Source of the DNA: Leucosporidium creatinivorum | Taxonomy: Eukaryota; Basidiomycota; Microbotryomycetes; Leucosporidiales; Leucosporidiaceae | Assembly (NCBI GenBank): GCA_001600635.1 | Contig: BCKL01000002.1 | Span: forward strand, 112,458-176,457 | Length of the DNA stretch: 64,000 bases | Direction: 5' to 3' | Part shown: positions 19,558 to 29,946 of the stretch, one piece after another | Position numbering within the stretch: the stretch's first letter is position 1 | How the letters are laid out: each line of letters opens with the position of its first letter | Notes under the pieces: model-generated | Database searches by the model: none | Seen by the model: the letters and a program-made list of their open reading frames with translations, nothing else | Told to the model about the DNA's origin: nothing | Made by a program: the position numbers and the translations under genes

Positions 19558-21798
19558 CTAGTGGTGAGCAGACTCGGCGCCGGGGATCGACTCGATGGTG
19601 TCGAGCTCCTCGAGCGACTCCTTGATGATGTTGATGGTCTTGTCGAGGTCCTCCTCGGTGATGACGAGGGGAGGGGCGAGACGAATGCTGTTGAGGGTAG
19701 AGAACGAGTCAGCTTCAGTGCTTCGGTGCAGACCAGCGATCTTTAACTCACATGTTGACATGGGTAGGCTTAGCCAACAATCCCTTGCTCTTGAACAGCA
19801 AGCAAAGATCCCAAGCGCCCCTGCCCTTCGTGCTCTTGGTCTGATCAATGACGATAGCGTTCAACAGACCCTTGCCGCGAACCTCCTTGATCCATCCGCC
19901 ATCGGGTCCGACCGAGCGCAGTCCCTCGAGTCCCTTGCGCATGCGCTGGCCGAGACGCTCGGCACGGTTGCAGAGGTCCTCGTCGACGATGACCTTGAGG
20001 GCGGCGGTGGCAACGGCGCAGGCAAGGGGGTTCTATGGTGAGTGAAGTGACGATGAGAGGAGTGAGGAGGAACAGGAGGAGAAGGAGGGCAGCGAAGGAG
20101 AAGGAGTCAGCCATCGCGCTCTTGTGGGCCGACTCGCTCAAGCTCGTAAGACTCACTCCACCGTAGGTCGATCCGTGCTCTCCAGGAAGGATCTGAAGGA
20201 GGATCTCGCGGGAAGAGAGGACCGCCGAGACGGGGTAGACTCCACCACTGAGGGCCTTGCCGAGCAGGACGATGTCGGGCTTGACGCGGGGGTTGTGCTG
20301 GAAGCAGAGAAGCTTTCCGGTGCGGGCGAGACCCTGGAGGATGATCCAAGCGAGGTCAGCGATGCCGATTGTGCGACGGGAAGGGAGGCAGACGAACGGT
20401 CTGAACCTCGTCGCAGATGAGGAGGACGTTGTGCTTCTTGCAGAGCGCCTGGATGCGCTCGAGGTAGTCCTCATCGGGAACGACGATACTGCAAATCGAA
20501 GTGGCGGTCAGCCATCGTCCTACCATCACCATCGCTCGGAAAGCTCGGCACTCACCCTGCCTCTCCCTGAATGGGCTCAACGAGGAAGGCAGCGATGTCC
20601 TTGCCATGCGCCTCGAAAGCGCGCTCAACGGCATCTACATCGTTGTAGCGGATGCGTCCAGCGTCGCCCTCGATACCGGGGCAGCGAGGGCCGAGGCGAG
20701 GGGTGAAGGGGCCGAACTCGCGAGTCGACTCGGGGTCGGTCGACATGGAGATGATGGAGATGCTGTTGAGAGATGTCATGGTCAGTGAGAGGTCTTTGTA
20801 GGAAGGATGGAGCTACTCACGTGCGGCCGTGGAAGTTATCCTCGGCCGAGAGAACGATCGCCTTGCCATCCTCGACGCCCTTGACCTGTGTGCAGAGAAG
20901 ACACATAATCAGCACTTACTCTTTTCGATGTCATCTATACGAATCTGACCCACCTTGTAAGCCCACTTCCTGGCCAACTTGATCGCACTCTCGACGGCCT
21001 CGGCTCCAGTGTTCATGAGGAGAGCCATCTCGAAGCCGGTGAGCTCGGTCAGGATCTTGGAGAAGGGTCCGAGCGAAGAGGTGTGGAAGGCGCGCGAGGA
21101 GAGGGTGAGCTTCTGAGCCTGCTCGGTCAAGGCGGCGATGATGGCGGGGTGGCAGTGGCCTGTAGTAGGATGGCGGCGGCGCAGAAGAGGAGATAGAAGG
21201 ACCATCACAAGGTCAGCGTACTGTCCAGCGGCTCTCCATCGCCCTGCAGCATCTCCGCCCCGCCGACTTTCGCTTCCACCTCATTCTACCCCTTCAACTC
21301 ACCCTGGTTCACAGCCGAGTAAGCGCTCAAGCAGTCAATGTATTGGTTTCCCTGTACAATCAGTGATCGGGGTCAGCTCTCCATCCGCCTATCTCTCCTC
21401 AACGCAAGCGCCGAAGCGACCCCGTGACGAGCGAGCTGAGCCCTATCCGACGCACCTCAGGATCCCAAACGTGAGCGCCGAGGGCCTTCTCGAAGACGAC
21501 GGGGAGGGGGTGGTAGCTGTAGGGAAGTAGGTCAGCGCCTGCTCCAACCGAGCTGCTGCTCTTTCAAGCCGCTCCTGAGCTCCGAAGAACGTCCGCGACA
21601 GCTTGAGCGTATCTCTTCGCTTGAAAGCGAGACATGTAGCTTGCTACAGCTGTCGAGCTGAGCTTTAGCGCTACAAACAGCATCGAAAACTCACTTGTGA
21701 GCGCCGTACTGCTCCTCCAACTGAATGCAATCCTCGGAAGAGAGCTGCACCTTGCCGTTGGAAGCAGCGGAGGTCGTGTCGAGAGCGGTAGGGGCCAT
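19558..21798 (-). CDS. CAR2: Ornithine aminotransferase
   Basis: Ten exons (21798-21695, 21516-21456, 21351-21303, 21159-20954, 20885-20821, 20762-20556, 20488-20398, 20333-20157, 20032-19752, 19687-19558) join to exactly 457 codons. The enzyme uses pyridoxal phosphate to move the delta-amino group of ornithine to 2-oxoglutarate, giving glutamate semialdehyde; it serves arginine breakdown. Family marks include [69 protein letters not shown] and the cofactor Lys in [15 protein letters not shown]. The late segment is [12 protein letters not shown]. No mitochondrial targeting peptide is evident, which fits the cytosolic yeast enzyme. Its 5' leader resembles that of the F-box-like genes. Confidence 0.95.
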
Positions 21799-22869
21799 GC
21801 TGAGCTGTATGCGGTTCTGTAGGTTGATCTGTCGGTTAAAGCTGCTGAAAGCGAGTCGAGAGCGATAACGAAGTGTGTGGGGAGAGGGCAAGCAAGGAGG
21901 GAGCAAGGCAATGCGAAGTCAAGCGATGTTCTCCGACGCGCCAAAGCCAGCTGATCAGCATCTGATGACCGTGACGTTAGAGCGCAGCTGGGGCTCAAAA
22001 CCTTATCTTTTGCACCTCGGCAATTGGTTGAGCTCTCTTCCTGGCCTCCTCTTCGCCGAGAAGGGTTCTGTAGCTCTTCAAGGGGACTTCTAGGCTCTCT
22101 GGCGTGTCTGCACATTTGCCTCTCTCCGGTTGCTGCTTTGCTCCACCACGAACCAGGCCTGCAAGCCCTCTGCAAGCCAAGCCGACGGCGAGCGCCGAGG
22201 TTTGACTCGCGCTGCACCTGCCGTTAGAGGTATGGACGAGCGACTGGCAAGATCTGGGGACCTTGAGGATCACCGTGTGATGTCGCTTGAACAGTCGTGT
22301 ACAGTATGCTTTCTTTGCGAGGCTAGGCGGCCAACGAGCCGCTCATCCTAGCTCGGCTCGGCCTTCGCTATTCCCTCTCGCTGCTCTCGCTCTCACTCCG
22401 CTAGCACTGCAACTGCAAGTGAAAAAAGAGGCCAGTTGGTTTCGTGTTTCATCGTTCCTATCACTCGCCAGGCCAGCAGTCCATCGCCTCACTCCCTCCG
22501 CCCTAAACCACCGCATCGTAAACCGAGAAGACGAGAGCTAGATCCAAATATCGAGTAGAGACCAGAAGTGTGTGTATGAGGGGATGAAAGAAGAAGGGTG
22601 AGAAAAAGGAACCAGTATTACGCTCTCCCCGGGAGTAGCGCGCGCGAAGAAGGGTAAAGGGAAGAAGGGAGAGCCGAGGGGTTCGTATGCGAGTCCAGTC
22701 GAGTCGGAGAAGGAGGAATGTCGTTTATATGTGGTGGGTGGTGAAGTGAGTCGAGTCCAGAAGGAAGGTGGTACAGGTTGCGGTGAGAGGGAGAGTACGA
22801 AGGGAAGAAGGGCAGAGCGTCTATTCGGGGCGAATAAGTATCGGGCGAAGGCGAATGCGAGAAGTGTGA
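21799..22869. other. Intergenic region, CAR2 promoter and PBS2 3' flank
   Basis: About 1.07 kb with no recognisable gene. The part next to CAR2 has the CT-rich leader (21830-21900). The part next to PBS2 should hold its 3' UTR and terminator. I see no repeat or RNA gene. Confidence 0.4.
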
Positions 22870-25653
22870 TTAGGCGAGAGCGGGTGTTGAGGTCTTGGGG
22901 TGCTTCTCGCGCTGTGTCGGGGAAGGCAGAGGCGAAGAAAGGTCAGAGCCGAAACGAGCGAGCGTCGAGCGGAAGCTGGAAACTCACGTATGCGAGCGCC
23001 TCGGCGATCCAACCAGCCATATCGACATCCTTGCCCTCATCCTGCTGCAGGAAGGGGTGCTCCTGCGAGTCGAAAAGCCGAGTTAGCACTGCACCTCTTC
23101 GCTCCCCCTTTCCCTTCTCACGGTAACGACTCACCATCAACTGCTTATAATTCGGCCTTCTCGTCGCGCTCTTCTCCAAACACCTCGTCACGAAATCCTG
23201 CGCCACATCTCCATACCCGTCAGGCAGGGCGGGCGGGTCATCATGGACGATTGCGGTGAGTTGAGCGAAGACGTTCTGGTAGGTCTCGGGAGGGTAGGGA
23301 TAGTGCCCGATGGCGAACTCGATGATGGAGAGGCCGAGGGACCAGACGTCCGAGGAGGCCGTGTAGGAGGACGGTTGGCCTTGGGATTCGCCCTTGATGC
23401 GCTCGGGCTGTGGGAGAGAGGGAGGATCAGCGAGGGCTCGGCGATGCGCTCCAGCGAGCGAGAGAAGGGAGCTCTACTCACCGCCATGTAGCTCTGACAG
23501 CCGATGTTGGTCTTGGCCAGACTGCGGTCGAGCTGACCCGAAACGCCGAAGTCGCAGAGCTTGACGTAGCCCTTGCGGTTGATGAGGACGTTGGTAGGCT
23601 TGACGTCTGTTGTCATGGTCGAGCAAGGGGGCGAGGAGGGGTGGGAGGTGGTGTAGAGGACGGGAAGGACGGAAACCGAAGGGGGTGGAGGTAGCGAGCG
23701 AGAGCGAAAGTCAGCCTCGGTCTCCTCCACCTTCCCGAACAGCAGTCGCAAAACCACTCACCTCGATGCATAATCTTCAATTCATCCTTCAAGAACCTCA
23801 GACCCTTGACCACGCAATTCGTCACCCTCGCCAACACATCCTCCCGGACATCGCAGCCGGCGACGTGGTCCAGACTCTGCGCATCCATGTACTCCATGCA
23901 GTAGTACACGCACGACTCGATGAAGAAGGCGCCGTAGAAGTCGATGATGTAGGGCGAAGTGGCGCGGTGGAGAATATCGAGCTCGGTGATGATGGTTTTG
24001 AGCTTCGAGTCGTCCAATTCGAGGCGAATTTCCTGCGAAGGAGGGAATGAGGGAATTAGCGTATGCCCTTCGCCTTTATCGCTCTTTCATAATTATCATC
24101 CATCCTGGGCAGACTCGCTCGACGAGAGCCAAAACTCACCTTGAGCGCCATCGTGACCTTTGTCGGCTTGTGCCAGACCTTCTGCACGGTACCGTAATTG
24201 CCCTTGCCCAACTCCTCGAACAGCTCAAAGTCGTCCATCTTGATCTTGAAGGACGCGCCCGAGGAGAAGTCGACTCCGTCGGCGTGGAGAACGGCCTTCG
24301 AGGCGAAGTTGAGGCGGCCGGAGGGGTCGCTGTGGGTGGAGTAGACCAGAGTGGAGTAACGGGTGTGGTAGGTGCGTATTGGAGGTGTGAGGGAGGGAAG
24401 GGGACGAGACGCGAAAGTTAGCGAGCGCTCCGCCGAACCTCCTTCTCGGCGAGCTCAAACAGCGAAACGAGAAGAAACTCAACCTACACAATCTTCCTGA
24501 AATTGCTAAACGGCGTTCCACCTTCTTCCCTCGGACTCCCCACGCCCCTCTGTCCATCCTCAGACCCAGGCAACCTCATCCCTCCCCCTTCAAACCCATC
24601 CGCACTCCCCCTCCTCGCCGCCAATCCCAGCGCTCCCGGTCCACTCTCACTCCCACCCATCGCACTCAATTTCAACCCCGGCCCCGGTCGACGCCTTCCT
24701 GCCATTCCTCCTGCGCCGGGCATGGGTCGACCGCCGACAGGTGATGGTCCAGTCGAGGTCGTTCGGCCGGGGATGGTAGGTCCCGCACCGCCGGCGGTAG
24801 GGGGACGGAAAGTGAGAGATGGGGAAGCCGTCGAGGAGCTTGGTGTAGATGTACCCGTGGCGGGAGGGGTGGCGGCGCGAGAACCTGAGGTCATCTGTTG
24901 TTATCGAGCGAGAATCGGGCGAATGATGGCGAGAGGTAGAGTCAGCTCGGTCTGTGTAGTGCGCAGGAAAGAGACGAATGTCGATAGAGGTAGGACAGTG
25001 CAACTCACAGCAGCCATCTTGGCAGCCAAGGAAGGAGGGATCTTCATCCCTCCCGCGCCCAGCGGCGCTCCTCGAACGCCTGCCCTCAGTCCACCGGAAG
25101 GAGGCGCAGGTTTCCTCGCGGGGATCGTAGGAGGTGCCGTTGATCTTGGGTACAGCGGAGGGGCCGAGCCGCGCGCCGAAGGGGAGGTGGAAGGAGCGTT
25201 GGTCGGGGTAGGAGGGGGCGGTTTGGGCGTTGGCGAGGTGGGAGTGGGGACGGCGGAGGTAGGGAGGGGTGCACCTGGTGCTGCTGGTGCTGTAGGCATT
25301 GTCTGCAGGCTCGGCGGCGAAGCAGCTGCAGCTCCAGCGCTCGAGGCCGAGGCAGCGGCCGGAGGCGTCGTAGGGCTCGAGGCGGTGGGCGTAGTGTCTC
25401 GGGGCGGCTCGCTCTGCTGTAGCGAGATAGCCTCTACGCCGTCGTTGACGTCCTGTAGCTCTGCCACCTCGGTGATGGGCGGCGGCAGCTTGTGATCCAT
25501 GGGGTTGGCGCCCTCGAGGCCTTCTGCGTCAGCGTGTCCTGGCGTGGAAGGCGCGGTCGAGCTGGACGACAAGTCTGGCTCGGGGGCTAGTAAGGGTGAA
25601 GAATGTGCTGAAGAGGAAGGAGTCGAAGAAGCTGGCGAAGGCGACGAGGCCAT
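22870..25653 (-). CDS. PBS2: MAP kinase kinase Pbs2 (HOG osmostress pathway)
   Basis: Eight exons (25653-25009, 24894-24488, 24329-24140, 24032-23762, 23606-23482, 23407-23135, 23062-22988, 22911-22870) give 675 aa, every phase closing. The N-terminal ~370 residues are Pro/Ser/Ala-rich, as usual for the docking region of Pbs2. The kinase domain starts at [20 protein letters not shown]. It has the catalytic HRDVKPTN, the DFG in [11 protein letters not shown], the activation-loop [18 protein letters not shown] (phosphorylated by upstream Ssk2/Ste11 in yeast) and [20 protein letters not shown]. Pbs2 phosphorylates Hog1 in the cytoplasm under high osmolarity. The last coding exon is only 14 codons including the stop. 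Confidence 0.95.
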
Positions 25654-26480
25654 TGGGCCGCGAGCTTGAGCGCTTGAGGCCGAGTTGGTCGCGCGGTTTC
25701 GTCAGAGGTCGGCTGAGAGCCTTGTGCTGGCTGTAGTCGAGTGTGTCTGACTGCTGTAGGCGAGTCGTAGAAGCGAGCCAAACGAGTCGAGAAGCGAGAG
25801 ACGAGGTGAGAAGCGGGAAGAAGAAGGAGGGAGAGAGAGTCCTGCTCCCGCTGATCCTTTCTTGGGGCGACGAGGAGCAGCGTAACTGCAGCACGAGGTG
25901 GGAATATCTTCTTCTTCCCTCGGCGCAAAGGGTTTTTCTCGCATCCTTGCTCGGTACAGCCCTACAGCTCACTTCTCGCTCCCTTCTATCGCGCTACAAC
26001 TCTTCACAACACACCTCCACCCCACTAGCTCGCTCATATCAACCGCCTTGCTCTCGTGGCTTCTTAGCGGCAATTTCACAACGCTGAAGCCCATCAAGCG
26101 TTCATCGCAAAATCCGGCCGAGCTGGGAAAGCTCCAGCTGCCCTGCCCCTCGGGCTGCTGGCCTACAGCCGTGCTTCGAGTTGATTTTGTACCCGAGGAA
26201 AACTCTGCAGCCTGTTATACGCCGGACTTTCCTGCTTGGCGCCATGCCTCAGCCGCTCGAGAAAGGAAGGCTCGGTCGACCGAGCCCACAGCTACCTTGC
26301 CTGCTCCTCGCGGCGGCGGTCGGAGAAGTCTGGCAGGGTGCAGAGCTGCAGAGAGGGTATAGAGGGGTGTGGGTAGAGGCTGAGAAGTGGCAGTAGTCTG
26401 CACCGGATTCGTACAGACGGCGAGAAGGGTGGTCGGTGGTCTTGACGCCGAGCTCGCTCGTTCGCTGCAGCCGCTCCCGA
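25654..26480. other. Intergenic region upstream of PBS2
   Basis: No gene is recognised. It holds the CT-rich PBS2 leader (25700-25900), which resembles the leaders of CAR2 and the F-box-like genes, and the 3' flank of family copy F. A GCCGAGCT word occurs near 26118. Confidence 0.4.
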
Positions 26481-27915
26481 TCATTCCACTGCGCTCAGTC
26501 TGGGAGATGCTGTATTACACCTATTGGTCGAACTATCCTCCATCTTGCTTCCCCTCTCGCACCCCTCTGTGACGCCAGGGAGGGTCAGCAGCTTCGCCGA
26601 GGTAGACTCCAGAGGCCGAGAACGCACCTCTTACTCGAACTCGGAAGCTTACCCCCTTGTTATTAGCAGCGGCTTCCACGCTGTCGACCTCTTCAGCTGC
26701 CCAAACTGCTTGAAGCTGACGAGGAAGAGTCAAGCCTCGGAGACTCGGAGCCGGCGCGTTGGTGATGAAAGTCATGGCAGCAGGAGATATGAGCTTATCA
26801 AATGGCGTGCGCGTCGGTACACGTTCGTAGAGGACCATTCTGAAGGTATGGAGATGGCGGAAAGGCTCAAGGACCGGCAGCAGGTTGGCCAAGTCGTAAC
26901 CGACAGAGCCGAGCTCGAGGATCCGGACGTCTCGTAGCGCCGCGAGGGTCCTTCCTAAGCAGTCGAAAAGCTTGTAATCGCCAGTAGTGTCGTGCTCGAA
27001 GATGGCCGCGAATGACAAGAGCTGAGGCGCGACTCGCTCAATCGGTGCCATCATCTTGTCGTTGAAGTCCTCCAGCATGACGGTCTCTGCCCAAATGGGT
27101 CCGATAGCGAGATGCTTCAGAGTCATTTGTGATGAGGCGAGCAGCGAGTGCAGGACGTTGCGAGGGTCGGAATGGACTAGGGGGAGGTGGAGGGTCCGAA
27201 GCCTAGTAGCGCTGAGGGTGGAAGTGGCGTCGGCGAGAGCGTGGTCGTCGTGCGTGGTGACTCTACGCAAGATTAGAGTATCGAGGAGATGGCACGACGA
27301 TACCACCTTGCAACGGAGCTAGCGTCAACGCAGCTGCAGAACGGGCGCGCCGAGCGACACCTCTCACCTCACAAGCTCCGGTCCGTCGATGTGAAGCGTC
27401 TTGTTGAGGTCGGAAGGATCAATCTCAAACCACTTGAGCTTGCCCAGCTTGCACAGTGCGTCCCCAAGTGGATTTCCGAGCGCCTCGTTGCCAGCGCCGA
27501 GCGGGCGGCCGATGCCCACAAGCTTCAGCTCCTCAAGCTGGGTACAGGCGTTGAGCAGCTTGGCCAGACGTTTCCCTCCCCCAGATCTGGCTTCTTCGAC
27601 CTCTATCACCACCGAACGGACTCGATCCTTGCGCTCGGAGATGCTCTGTCGTAGCGAGCTCGACAAACGCTCGGCCATCTTCGTGTGTCGAACGACCAGC
27701 TCACGTCCTCCGTTGGCGACGGCGTACCAGCTGACGCATGCTCCAGCGAAACGCATCCGCGTCTGCTGCCTTTCCCAGGCGTCTAAGCCTTCGAGCGACG
27801 ATTCGAGGATCTGAGCGAGAGTTTCCGTTGGCAGCGAGGCGGCGTGGGCAGCTGTAGGTTGTTGAGGGCGGGCTGTAGTCAGGTTCGTAGCTTGCTGATC
27901 TTGCTTTGCTTCCAT
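26481..27915 (-). CDS. F-box-like/LRR protein, family copy F (stop codon lost)
   Basis: Exon 1 is 27915-27373 and exon 2 starts at 27306; the 66-nt intron GTGAGG...TTGCAAG joins as GPEL-VVSSCHLLDTL. The protein has the F-box-like segment (SLPTETLAQILESSLEGLDA, WERQQTRMRFAGACVSWY) and the conserved end (PSLRGLTLPRQL, VWAAEEVDSVEAAANNKG). At the place where the other copies stop, this one reads on (SFRVRVRG). The normally untranslated 3' intron (26627-26567, GTGCGT...CTGAC...TCACAG) is therefore now inside the coding region. Spliced, the protein gains ~25 new residues and stops at 26481. Unspliced, it reads through the intron and stops at 26533. Both outcomes are open. Confidence 0.65.
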
Positions 27916-28121
27916 GCTGAGCTTCGAGCGACGAGTCGAGAGCAAGGACCCAGCAAGAGGGGAAGAGCAAGAAAGAGGCGGAGACGTCGGCGGCTCGAAT
28001 TGGAGGAAGGGGGTCGAGGACGAGGGGCAGGGATCGAGCAGGCTGGGGAGCTATAGATGAGGATCTTTCAAGACGGACTACACCTTCGAGAACGACTTAT
28101 GCTCTCCACCTCGCCCCCAGC

Positions 28122-28333
28122 CATTCGACCGAGCTCGGCGATAGAAACGGTTGTAAACGCCTTCGTCTCACTCCGCAGACAGCGGCATAGGGCTCAATAA
28201 CTAAGCAATGCACGTCTCTCGTCCCGTTTGCCCCAGAAAGCATCGCCCGCCTAACCTTGCGCATCTGCCAGAAGGAGAGGAGCGAGTCACAGTCAGCGAG
28301 CCTCCCGAAACGCCGAGAGAGCAAGCTGCTCAC
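28122..28333. repeat. 212-bp duplicated block, copy 2
   Basis: Near-identical to 3553-3764. It covers the 3' UTR intron of copy G and the distal promoter of copy F, the same relative place as in the C-B pair. Confidence 0.9.
28126..28141 (-). promoter_or_regulatory. Conserved upstream motif of copy F
   Basis: A perfect copy of the family motif (TCGCCGAGCTCGGTCG in gene direction), 211 bp upstream of the ATG of copy F. Confidence 0.5.
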
Positions 28334-28335
28334 CG

Positions 28336-29622
28336 TTACTCCAGCTCAAATCTGACATCCTTCTTCTCAGCAGCAACTTCCACCTCTTTTAGCTCCTCGG
28401 CGGTCCAGATGGGATGAACTTCGGTGGGGAGGGTGAGGGATCGGAGAGCAGGCGCCTCGGCGATGAAGTCGAGGACGGCGGTAGGAGCGAGCTGGGAGAA
28501 GTCGAGTGTATTGGGGAATCGCGCGGTTCGAACGCGTAGATTGGTGATGGAGAGAATTCGGAGGTGTTCCAGTCGTTGAAGGAGAGGAAGGATCTCGTCG
28601 AGCTTGTACCCAAAGCAGCCGATGCGAAGGTCTTGTATGTCACGCAGAGCGCTGAGTGTGGGCCACCAGTGCTCGTCAAGCACCACGCCGGTCGCGTAGC
28701 ACCCCTCGCTAATCGCGGTGAGGCTGAGAAGTTGAGGGGCGACAGCGACGACCGGGGTGAAGGGCGCTGGCGAGCGGGAAAGAGAGAGGGTGGACGAAGT
28801 CGGTTTGGAGAAGTGGAGGTGGCGCAAAGTGTCCGATGCGGCAGCAAGGAGTGGCGCCAGCTCTTCCCTGTCGAGACCTTCGGGCACGGGGAGATGAAGT
28901 CGGGTGAGGGGAAGGGAGAAGGACGGCGGGAGGCGTGGGTTCATCAAGCTGGACGTGCAGAAGTTGTCGAGAGTGAGCATTTGCAGCTGGGGCCAGCCAG
29001 AGCAAAGCCTAACGTGGAGACCGCGTCAGTACTCAACTTTCGGCGACGACTCTCGCGCTTGTACTCACTCAAAGAATCCCGCAGTGCCCAGAAAAGGACC
29101 GCGTGATATCTTAGTGGTACTGATCATACGGAAGGTCCTAAGCGAGAGCTTCTGTAGGGCCTGCGTGAGCGGCTTGCCTAGCTGGCAATATCTCGAGCCG
29201 AGGTTGACTCCGTCCTCTGCGACTAGCTCCAGCGTGTCGATGCCCCGACAGGCTAATAGAAGGCTGGCGATCCTTTGGCTTCTTCCTGCCCCGTCTGCCT
29301 CGATGCCCACGCTGAGCGAGCGAATCCTCGACCTCTGTTCGGCGCCCTGCCGGCCTTTGAGCGTTTTGGCGAGGCGCTCCGCCATCTTGGTGTCCTTGAC
29401 GGCGATCTCCGTTCCAACTCCGACAATGCCGTACCATGCCTCACAGACGCACGCGAACGCCATCTTCGCCTGGTGCAGCTGCCAGCCTTCGAGCCCATCG
29501 AGCGACGCGTCCAAGATTTGGGCGAGCGTTTCTGTTGGAAGCGTGGCGCCGGGCGCGTCTGTAGGTTGTCGAGGACGGGCTGTAGTCGAGCCGGTAGCTT
29601 GTGCATCCTGCTGTGCTTCCAT
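28336..29622 (-). CDS. F-box-like/LRR protein, family copy G
   Basis: Two exons (29622-29069 and 29008-28336) encode 408 aa. The 60-nt intron GTGAGT...CTGAC...GTTAG joins as FFE-LCSGWPQLQML, the same place and phase as in copy C. The N-terminus MEAQQDAQATGSTTARPRQP precedes the F-box-like segment (TLPTETLAQILDASLDGLEG, ACVCEAWYG) and leucine-rich repeats. The conserved C-terminus is WWPTLSALRDIQDLRIG, ILPLLQRLEHL, FIAEAPALRSLTLP. A 3' UTR intron begins 2 nt after TAA at 28333. The gene appears intact and is the upstream partner of copy F. Confidence 0.78.
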
Positions 29623-29845
29623 GCTGAGCTGTAGTCGACGAGTCGAGATCGAGAAACGCAGCGAGAAGCCGGAGGGAAAGAGGGAAACACGGCTCGAGCT
29701 CTGCAAAGGCGAGAAGGGGCGAACGGCGAGGTGGTAAAATCGGTCGGAAAGGTGCATAGACGTGAGGCCTTGAGGAGGGAGCTTTTGCTGCGAGGTTTAC
29801 ATGCTTGATGCCACGATAGCGACTTATCCCTCCTCCTCAACTTCT

Positions 29846-29861
29846 CGACCGAGCTCGGCGA
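29846..29861 (-). promoter_or_regulatory. Conserved upstream motif of copy G
   Basis: A perfect copy of the family motif, 224 bp upstream of the ATG of copy G. Confidence 0.5.
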
Positions 29862-29946
29862 ACTCGGATCTTCGAAGGATATCGCGTATATTTCTCTTCA
29901 GCCTCAACAAACACAACAAGCTACAAGCTACAACATCTTCTCGACC

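Noticed and set aside
19558-21798. GABA or acetylornithine aminotransferase as an alternative to ornithine aminotransferase
   Set aside because: The pattern [33 protein letters not shown] and [14 protein letters not shown] is that of ornithine aminotransferases.
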